Position numbers and translations under genes: made by a program | From: Phycisphaerales bacterium | Lineage (GTDB): Bacteria; Planctomycetota; Phycisphaerae; UBA1845; UTPLA1 | Reading direction: 5' to 3' | Length of the DNA stretch: 64,000 nucleotides | Assembly (NCBI GenBank): GCA_020639075.1 | Contig: JACKHI010000002.1 | Location: forward strand, 124,001-188,000 | In this document: one piece after another, positions 7,778 to 17,300 of the stretch | Position numbering within the stretch: the first letter of the stretch is position 1 | Layout of the letters: each line of letters starts with the position of its first letter | The notes under the pieces: model-generated | What the model was told of the DNA's origin: nothing | What the model saw: the letters and a program-made list of their open reading frames with translations, nothing else | The model's database searches: none

Positions 7778-8384
7778 GCGTTTGCTCCGACAGGGCGTCC
7801 TTGGAGGCCATCAGATAGGCAATCACGCTGACAACGGTGAAGAAGACCATGATGTAGATGACGATGCCCCGCCAATAGATGACCCAGTCGTATTTCGACA
7901 GGCGACCGAGGCTCGTCAGGATCCAGCCGATGGAAATCGACTGGAGCAACATCTTGATCTTTCCCCACCAGTTGGCGGCGTAGCTCTTGCCCTGCGATTC
8001 GCTGAATCCGCGCAGGCCGGATACGAGCAGTTCGCGCGCGATGATGATAATGACCATCCACGCTTCCATTCCGGATGCGGATTGGCCGGTCGATGAATCA
8101 AAGAAGTTGCTCCCCAGGAACATCACGAAAGCGCCGATGACCAGCACCTTGTCGACGAAGGGATCCAGAATGCGACCAAACGCCGTGATCTGATTGTGCT
8201 TCCGTGCGAGGTATCCGTCGAGAATGTCGGACAGGCCTGCGACCACAAAGACGACGAACGCCGTGTCCATGAGCCAAATCTGCTCGTTCTGGCGCGCCCA
8301 ATCGAAGACGCCGAGCAGGATAAGGAATCCGATGGCGAGGAAGAGGCGGGCCGTCGTAATCTGGTTGGGGAGATTCATCCGCAT
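7770..8384 (-). CDS. pgsA: CDP-diacylglycerol-glycerol-3-phosphate 3-phosphatidyltransferase
   Basis: This 204-residue membrane enzyme makes phosphatidylglycerol phosphate, the first step to phosphatidylglycerol and cardiolipin. The CDP-alcohol phosphotransferase motif D-x2-D-G-x2-A-R-x8-G-x3-D-x3-D is complete at residues 53-78. I chose the ATG at 8384 (MRMNLPNQIT) because pgsA homologues start near this NLPNxxT segment. A further upstream start would add 29 unconserved residues. Its 3' end overlaps uppP. Confidence 0.93.
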   Translation of the reverse strand: MRMNLPNQITTARLFLAIGFLILLGVFDWARQNEQIWLMDTAFVVFVVAGLSDILDGYLARKHNQITAFGRILDPFVDKVLVIGAFVMFLGSNFFDSSTGQSASGMEAWMVIIIIARELLVSGLRGFSESQGKSYAANWWGKIKMLLQSISIGWILTSLGRLSKYDWVIYWRGIVIYIMVFFTVVSVIAYLMASKDALSEQTRV

Positions 8385-8505
8385 GGGCGGGTCGTCGTGG
8401 TCCTCGAGTGTCACTTGGGGGTTCGTCGGGCCGGGCCACGAAATCTCGCGCTGCAACGCCGTGCTCAGCAAACCTGTCGATCGGCTATGCTACCGTCATC
8501 GGGCG

Positions 8506-9651
8506 TTACAGGCCACGTCCCTGCCAGACGTAGGCAATCCCGCCGAGAAGCGAGGCGATCGTCAGGATGAACAGGCAGATCTTGATCCAGCTCCACGGCC
8601 GATCGCCCTGGACTTCGCCGGTGCCGGCGTTGACGAAGACCTGGAAGGGCTTGTCCCGATAGCGATAGACAAGGGTCCAGACGGGCAGCAGCACGTGTTT
8701 GTATGTGACGGCGTCGTACTGTACGTCCATCTGGTGAATACGCTGATGGTCGCCGCCGATCTCACGGCGAATATCGGTGCGAAGCAGACTATCCGCATGC
8801 GTTCGGGCCTGTTCGAATCCGGCGTCGAGCTCGACGTCGTACGTCGACGCCAGAAATCCCGCCAGGAATTCCTGTTGAAAAGGGCGGCATTGAACGATCG
8901 GCCACGGCTCGAGCGCGTTGAGCCGATTCTCCGGCCAGCCGGTCGCAGCCGGGACGGCGATGTCATCGAAGAATCGCTGATAGACGCCTGAGCAGGATGA
9001 CCATCGGATGCGCGTTTCCATCCGACGATTCTTCCCCGTACCGACCCAGACGGTGTAATTGTCGCCACGTTCGCCCGTCCAGTGCGTCGTGGTCAGCGCA
9101 TCAAATGTCCAGTAGGGCAGATAGACGCCGTTGAATCGACCGTGCACGCCTCGTCGGCGGAATTCGTTGGGGGCGAACCAGCGGGACTTGACCCACGCGG
9201 CGAGATTCACCTGCGCGCGATCTCGATCGACCTGGAATGGAAGCACACCATCGACAGGGATTCGATCGGGCGAGGTATAGGCGTCGTTGAGTTGGATCGC
9301 CGAGCCGCAATAGGCGCATTCGTCACTTGCGAGCGTCCCAACGAACTGGACGCCGCCACCGCAATTCCGGCATGTGACTTCCTTGGTCGGGGTGGCGACA
9401 TGGGAGTGAACGCGTCGATCAGCGACGCGTTTCAACATGGCGGCAAAATCCTGCTCGCGGACGGCGACAGTCGCGTCGATGGCGATGGTCTTGACGGCGC
9501 CGCAATATTCGCATTTCAGCTGTTGCACGCCGATATCGAAGCGCAGGTCCGCACCGCAGCCCTCGCACGGGAATATGCGGCCGTCGGCACTCGCTCGGGG
9601 AGTGACTTCGTCGGCGAAGGCTGCGTTTTGACCTAGATCCTCGCGCGTCAT
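8506..9651 (-). CDS. Double zinc-ribbon protein with C-terminal membrane anchor
   Basis: This 381-residue protein has two zinc ribbons, CxxC...CxxC at residues 29-50 and another at about 93-116. A central domain follows (YLPYWTFDALTTTHWTGERG...), then one membrane helix near residues 355-373. The ribbon-plus-YLPYWTFDA architecture occurs in proteins often loosely labelled as PriA-like or TFIIB-type zinc-ribbon proteins, but there is no helicase domain. Function is unknown. ATG 9651 is preceded by AAGGA at 10 nt. A GTG at 9693 is the other candidate. It lies upstream of pgsA-uppP on the same strand. Confidence 0.75.
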   Translation of the reverse strand: MTREDLGQNAAFADEVTPRASADGRIFPCEGCGADLRFDIGVQQLKCEYCGAVKTIAIDATVAVREQDFAAMLKRVADRRVHSHVATPTKEVTCRNCGGGVQFVGTLASDECAYCGSAIQLNDAYTSPDRIPVDGVLPFQVDRDRAQVNLAAWVKSRWFAPNEFRRRGVHGRFNGVYLPYWTFDALTTTHWTGERGDNYTVWVGTGKNRRMETRIRWSSCSGVYQRFFDDIAVPAATGWPENRLNALEPWPIVQCRPFQQEFLAGFLASTYDVELDAGFEQARTHADSLLRTDIRREIGGDHQRIHQMDVQYDAVTYKHVLLPVWTLVYRYRDKPFQVFVNAGTGEVQGDRPWSWIKICLFILTIASLLGGIAYVWQGRGL

Positions 9652-10921
9652 GGCGAATCGGTCCTTGAGTGACTCGGGGACGAATCCTCGCACGAAACAG
9701 TCCGCCCCGACGACCGGGCTTTCGTCGCGGTATTATGTTCGACGAGACGCCGCCGGCCGCGATGCCGCGCGACATTGTCCTGTTAATAAGCCATTCCGGT
9801 CCTTGCGAGCCACGCCCGATGCGATCCGGTCAGCGAGCGAGGATTATTGCCGAGATCGATGCCATCGTCGACGGGGCGAGAGCCTCCGACTCAACGTGCT
9901 GAACGCGCGTCTGGCCGAGGATCTCTTCCTGCAATAACGGGGCTGAACGGCCGACATGGAGACCTCGTTTCCGAGGTGTCGCCGCATGGCACGGGCGAAC
10001 GAACTGCCGAGCCGCAGGCGATCGTGCCCAAACCTGGGACGTCAGGTTCAGCGACAGATCTTGGAGTGCAACGCACGTTCCCGTGATCATCAAGAAGTGA
10101 TGTCAACACATCGGCAACTTCCCGAACGCAGATGCGCAGCAGCGAGATGAGGAGACGTCGGAGATGCGTCAACGCATCGCCTTCGCGCGTGGAGACTCTT
10201 GACGATGGTCGATGTCGTTGCTCGTATGGATTTGAACATGGTCGTGTTGAAGTGGCCTCAAGTGAGTTGATGATGCGTCACACCGTCGACAATGTCATTA
10301 ATTCCCCATCAACAAAGTCATCAATGAACTTTCTGTGCAATCGATAGACCATGTCCAGAAACACATGTCAGCACTTCGTCCACATTTCGCATGACACGCG
10401 CACGTCGCAGTTATTGCATTGCGGCGACATCGCATTTGTATAACCGTCATACGTGCGGCATTTTGTTGCGAGGTGCTCGCGAGCTTGAGTGACATCGCGA
10501 TTGTGTCGACGTGTGAGCACTTACTTTTTATCCATGACATACGTATGGGAGTATCGCAAATTAACTGAAAAATGTTGTTCGCATTGCGCGACCAGTTCGG
10601 TATTCTCGGGATCGTTGCGGGAAGGTGAATGGTCGGCGCTTAATTCAGTGAAGCGCCGGAGCATGCCATGATTCACTTGAACGCCGCGCGCGATATCAAC
10701 TCGCATCGTCTTCTCAAGGCAGACAGCGTCAAGCGGTCAGATTTCGGCCAGAAAAAACCAGAGTCGCGTATTGGGGTCCTTCGTCATCACACAGGCATTC
10801 CTGTCGTGAGTGGACCTCAAGCGCGAAGAGACTCCAAGTCTTCCGGCATACATATATCGATGAGTTTATGGAGTGTGTGCAACGCTCGCGAAGTTGCACG
10901 TAAGTAGAGGAGGTGTCGCTC
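9652..10921. other. 1.27-kb region without a convincing gene
   Basis: No open frame here resembles a protein and none has a good ribosome site apart from short chance frames (for example 9735-9902). From about 10200 to 10600 the DNA is clearly AT-richer than the surroundings. A perfect 7-bp hairpin GGCGCTT...AAGCGCC lies at 10635-10657. The last part is presumably the promoter region of the DUF1800/DUF1501 cluster. It could hold an untranslated RNA or decayed genes. Confidence 0.5.
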
Positions 10922-12688
10922 ATGAGTGCTACGACTATGACATCTGGAAAAGGAACGGGCGCAAGTACATCCGACGCGGGGCTTGATTGCACGCCGGCTC
11001 TTCCGAGTGCGGAAGAAATCACGACGCGTCGCGCCATGTTGCGCGGTACGGCGTTGGCCGCCGCAATGTGGGGCGCCAAGGCCTACGGGCAGACGATGCA
11101 GAATCCCGGCGTCGAACCGATTCAAGTGCGTCCTCCGGTGATTGCCTGCCCCTCGCTCGTTGGCGGGCCGACGAAGGAACAGAAACTCGTCAGCAAGGCG
11201 ACGTTCGGCTATACGCAGGCGGAAGAGGCCCGCGTCGTTGCCATGGGCTACAATGCGTGGCTCGACGAGCAGCTCGACTTCACGAACGTTCCCGGCTGGG
11301 TCGAGTTTGAGGATTCGCTACTGAATCCCGTGAGCGGTCGAGATCCGTGGTTCGGTCAGAATCTCTTCAACTACCTTCTCGATGATCCGGGCGGGCCTTT
11401 GTGCGAAGTATATCCGCCCGGACCGCATCCAGACGTCGTCCGGCGCGAACTCGTTCGTGCCGCGTGCATCCGTGCGGTCTACAGTCCGGCACAGCTCTAC
11501 GAGCGCGCCGTCGGTTTCTGGAATGATCATCTAACGACATATCATCGAACGGGGCAGTTGCCGAAGACGAAGCACTTCGGCGACAGGCTTCACATTCGGC
11601 CGAACGCGCTTGGAAACGTGCGTGACATCATCCTCGCCAGTGCAACCAGTCCGGACATGCTCGAGTATCTCGACGGACGGACCAACAAGAAGACTTCCAT
11701 CAACGAAAACTACGGGCGCGAGCTTCTTGAACTGCACACGCTTGGGAAACTCGCGGACGGCTCGTTCAACTGTTTCGATCAGGCGACGATTGCGGGGATC
11801 GCCAGGGCATTGACCGGCTGGTATGTGGATACTTATGGCACGGGCGAATGCGGCATCGTGTCGTTCATCACCTCGTGGCATGACGGCACGGCGAAGTCGA
11901 TTGACTTCCCGTGCGACGGCAGCGTCTTCACGCTTCAGATTCCGGCGGGCCTGTTCGCAGGGCCGGAGGACATTGACAATTCCGAAATCGCTTTCGTGAT
12001 CGATGCCTTGACTGATCCTTCACAGATGGGCCTGAAGACGGCCGAGTTCATCGCCAGGAAGCTGTGCGTGTATTTCTCTGGCGACAATCCGTCGGCGAGC
12101 CTCGTGCAGGCCGTCGTGGCCGCCTATGTGGCGAACTATCGACAAAACGACATCGCAGCGATGATTCGCGTCATCCTGAGCCAGCAGTGGATTCACTGCG
12201 GCAAGCCCAAGCTCAAGCGACCGATCCATTTAATGGCGTCGGCGCTGCGTTCCACTGAGGCGGCCGTCAGCGATCCCGGTCAGGACGGTCAGGCCGATCG
12301 CATGGTCGGCGGATTCCTCGAGCGGGCCGGCCATATTCCGTTTGATTGGCCCGCGCCGGACGGCTTTTCGTTCGAATCCAGTTACTGGGTAACGTCGCTG
12401 CTGCCCCGATGGAATTTCGGCGCCAGGCTCGCGGCGGTGAATACGGCCGACGGAAAATTCAACGGCGTCAGCATAAACACGTTCATCACGGATTTGGCCA
12501 ACATGCAATTCCCAGATGCCACGTCGCTGGTCAATCATCTGGACCAGGTCATGTTCGGCGGGCATATGGGATTCAGCGATCGGGCCGAGTTGATTTCCTA
12601 TGTCTCTGGATTAGGCGCGATCAACGCTACCGTCATACGTGAGTGCGTTGGCCTGTTGCTCGGTGCGCCGAGTTTCCAACTCTATTGA
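10922..12688 (+). CDS. DUF1800 family exported protein
   Basis: This 588-residue protein has a twin-arginine-like leader (TTRRAMLRGTALAAAMWGA, about residues 33-51) before the DUF1800 domain, which opens with LVSKATFGYTQAEEARVVAMG. DUF1800 proteins are widespread in planctomycetes, almost always beside a DUF1501 gene as here, and their biochemical role is not established. An AGAGGAGGTG ribosome site lies 9 nt before the ATG at 10922. An in-frame GTG at 10913 is too close to that site. The paired gene starts 100 bp downstream. Confidence 0.9.
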   Translation: MSATTMTSGKGTGASTSDAGLDCTPALPSAEEITTRRAMLRGTALAAAMWGAKAYGQTMQNPGVEPIQVRPPVIACPSLVGGPTKEQKLVSKATFGYTQAEEARVVAMGYNAWLDEQLDFTNVPGWVEFEDSLLNPVSGRDPWFGQNLFNYLLDDPGGPLCEVYPPGPHPDVVRRELVRAACIRAVYSPAQLYERAVGFWNDHLTTYHRTGQLPKTKHFGDRLHIRPNALGNVRDIILASATSPDMLEYLDGRTNKKTSINENYGRELLELHTLGKLADGSFNCFDQATIAGIARALTGWYVDTYGTGECGIVSFITSWHDGTAKSIDFPCDGSVFTLQIPAGLFAGPEDIDNSEIAFVIDALTDPSQMGLKTAEFIARKLCVYFSGDNPSASLVQAVVAAYVANYRQNDIAAMIRVILSQQWIHCGKPKLKRPIHLMASALRSTEAAVSDPGQDGQADRMVGGFLERAGHIPFDWPAPDGFSFESSYWVTSLLPRWNFGARLAAVNTADGKFNGVSINTFITDLANMQFPDATSLVNHLDQVMFGGHMGFSDRAELISYVSGLGAINATVIRECVGLLLGAPSFQLY

Positions 12689-12788
12689 TTCTCAGGGAGT
12701 GGAATTTCCCGTGGGTTCATTGAGTTCGATCTCCATCATTAAGAAATGCAACCTCCGGCGCCCGACGCCGGAACAGAGGTGAATACTC

Positions 12789-14207
12789 ATGATGCAATAC
12801 GATCCCAATTCGTGTCAGGAATTCAATCGCCTGAACAGGCGACAGTTCATAGGTACATCGGCCGGGGCCATTGCGGCCGCAACCGCGGCCGGCACATTGC
12901 CAAGCTGGTTTCCTCATGTCGTCCTCGGCGGTGAGCCGGGGGCGGGTCCCTGCGGAGCCAAGGTTTTCATCGAGATCTTCATGCGCGGCGGCGCCGATGG
13001 TGCGGCCATGATCATCCCGCACGGGGACGACAAGTATTACGCCGACGACATCAATCCGGCCAATGGCCTTCCGATTTACCGTCCTGCGATCAGCCCGCTC
13101 TATGTGCCGCCGCCGACAGTCGGCGATCCGATGTCGGCGATCGACTTGGACGGCTTCTTCGGCCTTGCCCCGGCGCTGCAATTGCTGAAGCCCGTGTACG
13201 ACGAGGGCGGCCTCTGCCTGGCGACGGGCGTGGCAATGGAGAATCAATCCTATTCCCACTTCACGGCACAAAACTGGACGGAAACGGGCGTTTCCAATCC
13301 GCAAGCGACGTATGTCAATGGATACATGGCGCGCCACATCAATTCGATCGCCGCGCCTCCCTGCAATCCTGTGTTGCGGGGGATCGGCGTGCGTTCGACG
13401 CTTCAACGGGGTCTGTTTGGCGGCGATCGTACCTTGGCTGTGCCTGATCCGGCGGATTTCGAATTGGAGGGACCGGCGGGGACCGCTGCGTCTCGTTTGA
13501 TCTCGCTCGACACAATGTACAGTCAGAGCGCATTCCCCGACTTCCCGGAAGTTTCCGCGGTCAGTCGCGGCGCCATTGAAACGCTGCGCAATCTGGACAT
13601 CGGCAACTACGTTCCATCCGGCGGCGCGAACTACGGAACGCATACGCTCGGTAAATCGCTGAAGGCCCTCGCTGCGATCATCAAGGGCGACATCGGTCTG
13701 CAAGTCGCGGAGATTGACACGCCGAGTTGGGATTTCCACAGCAACCAGAAGAACAACGTCGTCGGCGGCGGCATGTGGAATCGAATGTGGCAGCTTGCCG
13801 AAGCGATGAGCGCTTTCTGGCTCGACTTGAAAAGCGATACGCCTTCGTTCCTCGATTGCGTCGTTCTTTGCGTTCGAACGGAATTCGGCCGAACAATCGG
13901 CTGCAATGGTTTGGCGCCGGAGAACGGAACCGATCACGGCTATGGCACTGTCATGTTCCTGATGGGCGGCAAAGTCAACGGCGGTCAGGTCATCAACGCG
14001 GGCCTGTGGCCCGGGCTCAGCCATTTGCACAACACGAATCGCATTTGCGACGAGAACCAGGTGCGCGACATGTGCGCCATCACGGATCCTCGGGAACTGT
14101 TGGTGGAAGTGTTCGATCGATTCATGGGGAATTATGCGGGGCTGCCGATCATCTTCCCCGAATTCTCGATTACGCCGCCGAACTACCTGGGTTGCATTCG
14201 CGATTAG
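12789..14207 (+). CDS. DUF1501 family exported protein
   Basis: This 472-residue protein has a clear Tat signal (LNRRQFIGTSAGAIAAATAAG, around residues 16-36). It belongs to DUF1501, which has the alkaline phosphatase/sulfatase fold. The family segment VRTEFGRT followed by TDHGYGTVMFLMGG is present. The catalytic function of the family is not settled. AGAGGTGA lies 7 nt before the ATG. It follows DUF1800 and precedes the 1362-residue surface protein on the same strand, so the three are probably one secreted system. Confidence 0.92.
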   Translation: MMQYDPNSCQEFNRLNRRQFIGTSAGAIAAATAAGTLPSWFPHVVLGGEPGAGPCGAKVFIEIFMRGGADGAAMIIPHGDDKYYADDINPANGLPIYRPAISPLYVPPPTVGDPMSAIDLDGFFGLAPALQLLKPVYDEGGLCLATGVAMENQSYSHFTAQNWTETGVSNPQATYVNGYMARHINSIAAPPCNPVLRGIGVRSTLQRGLFGGDRTLAVPDPADFELEGPAGTAASRLISLDTMYSQSAFPDFPEVSAVSRGAIETLRNLDIGNYVPSGGANYGTHTLGKSLKALAAIIKGDIGLQVAEIDTPSWDFHSNQKNNVVGGGMWNRMWQLAEAMSAFWLDLKSDTPSFLDCVVLCVRTEFGRTIGCNGLAPENGTDHGYGTVMFLMGGKVNGGQVINAGLWPGLSHLHNTNRICDENQVRDMCAITDPRELLVEVFDRFMGNYAGLPIIFPEFSITPPNYLGCIRD

Positions 14208-14385
14208 GCGTCGCGCTTCCGGATGGAAGCGCTTGAGGTTGTGACTCATGCAGCAATGAGGTCCAAGTGATCAAACCTATCCAAAGGAGTGAATCCGCAG
14301 CGAGGAAGTCACTGTGCGGCGCCGGCGTCATACGCCGTCTGCGCCCCATGACGTTCTGCGCTTGCGGCAGCAGGAGTAGAAAACG

Positions 14386-17300
14386 ATGAAGCTTCGATTT
14401 GTTTCGATATGTCTATCGGTGATTCTCATCGTAACAGCTCGTACCATGGCGGATGTCGTCAGTATCGGCGCCGACAAGGACAACACGCTTTACGAATCAG
14501 CATCCGGCGGACTCAGTAACGGCTCCGGCGAACACATGTTCGCGGGAGAAACGGGTGCGGGCGAACTTCGAAGAGCCGTCATCGCCTTCGATGTGGCGGG
14601 CAACGTCCCCGCAGGCGCGACGATCATCAGCGTCACGTTGACGCTCTACATGTCGCGTACGATCGCGGGGATTGAAACAGTGACGCTACATCCCCTCGAT
14701 GCGGATTGGGGCGAAGGCACATCCGACGCGACGGGGCCGGAGGGCGCCGGGGCGACAGCCACGATCGGCGACGCCACATGGCTGCACACCACTTACGATT
14801 CTGCGTTCTGGTTGAATCCGGGCGGTGACTTTTCGGCCAACCCGAGCGCGAGCGCGGACGTCGGAGGCGACGGGTTCTATACGTGGGGCTCGACGCCCGA
14901 GCTTGTGGCGGATGTTCAATCGTGGCTTGATCAGCCGGCCGCGAATTTCGGTTGGGTCGTCATCGGCAATGAATTCGCGTTGACGACCTCAAAGCGGTTC
15001 GATTCCCGGGAGAATGTTGAAGTCAGTCAGCGTCCGGTCCTGACGATCAATTACACCGTCACGTCCGGCGCCTGCTGTCACGGAGACGGGACCTGCGAAG
15101 TGACGACGGCCGAGAAGTGCAGCGAACCGTGCGATCACTATCTGGGAGATGGGACAGTCTGCACCGGCGCGTGTTTCCTGCAGGCGCCGGCGCCTTGCTG
15201 CTATCCGGATGGGACGTGCATGGAGATGCAACCCTGTCTTTGTACGGCGGACGGCGGCGATCCCCAGTCCCCGTTCCAGTCATGCGCTGACGCCGACTGC
15301 CCGCTGCCGATGGGCGCGTGCTGTCGCCCAACCGGGACGTGTGAAGTCACGACTCCGGCTGACTGTGCCGGTCCGTGCGATCAATATCGTGGGGACGGTA
15401 CGGATTGTGAGACGTCCTTCTGCTTCGTCGAAGTGCCGGCGCCGTGCTGCTATCCCGACGGCTCGTGCGTCGTGCTGAATCCGTGCCTCTGCCGTGAAGG
15501 CGGCGGCACGCCGAAGTCCCCGTTCCTCTCGTGCGCGAACGCCGATTGTCCGCAGCCGATGGGGGCGTGTTGTCGGCCAACCGGGACTTGTGAAGTCACG
15601 ACTCCGGATGACTGTGCCGGTCCGTGCGATCAATATCGCGGAGACGGTACGGATTGCGAGACATCCTTCTGCTTCGTCGAGGCGCCGGCGCCGTGCTGCT
15701 ATCCTGACGGCTCGTGCGTCGTGATGAATCCGTGTCTTTGTCGGGAAGGCGGCGGCGATCCTCAGTCCCCGTTCCTCTCTTGCGAGACCGCTGATTGTCC
15801 GCAGCCGACGGGCGCTTGCTGCCGGCCGGACGGGACGTGTGTCGTTACGACGGCTGACGAGTGTGCGGGTCCGTGCGATCGCTATCGGGGCGACGGAACG
15901 AGTTGTCTGGCCGTTCTGTGTTTCGCCGAGGCGCCGGCGCCGTGCTGTTATCCCGACGGCACTTGCGTGGAAATGAACCCGTGTCTGTGTCGCGAGGGCG
16001 GCGGCGATCCGCAGTCGCCGTTTCAGTCATGCGCGACCGCCGATTGTCCGCAGCCGACGGGTGGATGCTGTCGGCCGGACGGGACTTGTGAAATCACGAC
16101 GGCCGATGATTGCGCCGGACCTTGCGATCAATACAAGGGCGATGGAACGGACTGTTCCACGCCGTGCCTCGTGTATCGGTCAAGGCCCTGTTGTCTTCCG
16201 AATGGCACATGCGTCGTCATCAGTCCGTGCGTCTGCAATGCGCAAGGCGGTACAGTGCAAACAGGTGTGGCCACTTGCGCGGGCGTCGTCTGTCCGCCTC
16301 CTGCTCAGCCGCTCCAGCTTGCGGGCAATCCGCTCAGTGCGTACCCGTACTTCGAATTCGTTCGCGCCTACAACTTCGACGCTCCGGTGTACATTGCGAT
16401 CGATCCGGCGCTGCATCCCGACATCAGCGGGCGTAACTGCGACGTGTATGTCGTGGCAGCCAAGAGTGCGGCCGAGTGGTTCGCCGACGCGTCCCTCGTG
16501 GATGTGCGAGCCGGGGGACCGCAGTTCATCTCGTTTGACGGCGTGACGATCCAGGACAACCGATTCGTCATTGTTGACGCGGCCGATTTCACGGGGGATG
16601 CGGGAACCGACGTCGGCGTCGGTTATGACATCGTGATCGACTGCGATCGAGACGGCTTCCTCGACAGTGGCGACTATATCGACGGACTCGGTGACGAGGC
16701 GGGAATGTACATCGTCAACGATCTGACCATGGTCGGTCCGCTTGCCACGACTTTCGCGGACTACTTCGTAACGGGCATTTCGGCGCCGGGGCATGGCGCG
16801 GAACGCACATGGTATCCGATGAACATCGCGTCGATGGGGCAGTTGCCGCTCGTCGTGATCAGCCACGGAAACGGCCAACAACATACGTGGTATGACTACC
16901 TGCAGGAGCATCTAGCTTCGTACGGTTACATCGTCATGAGTCATCGCACGAATTCGATCGGCGGTCCGGCTCAGGCGGCGCTAACGACTGCGCAGCATAC
17001 CGATGCGATCCTCGGTCAGCAGGATACGATTGCGGGCGGCGTCCTGAACGGCCATATCGATTCGAGCCGCATCGTCTGGATCGGCCAGGGGCGCGGGGGG
17101 GAAGGCATCGTTCGGGCGTATCAGAAAATCGTTTCGGGCGAATTCACGACGGTCAACTACGGGCCGTCGGACATCGCGCTGCTTAGCGCGATTGCCCCGA
17201 CGGACACCAACCTCGGCGCGCCGGGTTCACCCGATCTCGCGAATCCGCTGGATGCGCCCTTCCACTTGCTGTACGGAGCGGCGGATGGAATCGTGAACGG

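Noticed and set aside
9735..9902. 55-codon plus-strand frame in the gene-free region
   Set aside because: There is no good ribosome site, no membrane or signal pattern and no recognisable family.
10635..10657. Hairpin GGCGCTT...AAGCGCC as a terminator
   Set aside because: There is no T-run after it on either strand and no gene ends nearby.
12717..14249. 510-codon minus-strand open frame
   Set aside because: It is antisense to the DUF1501 gene and shows no protein-like pattern.
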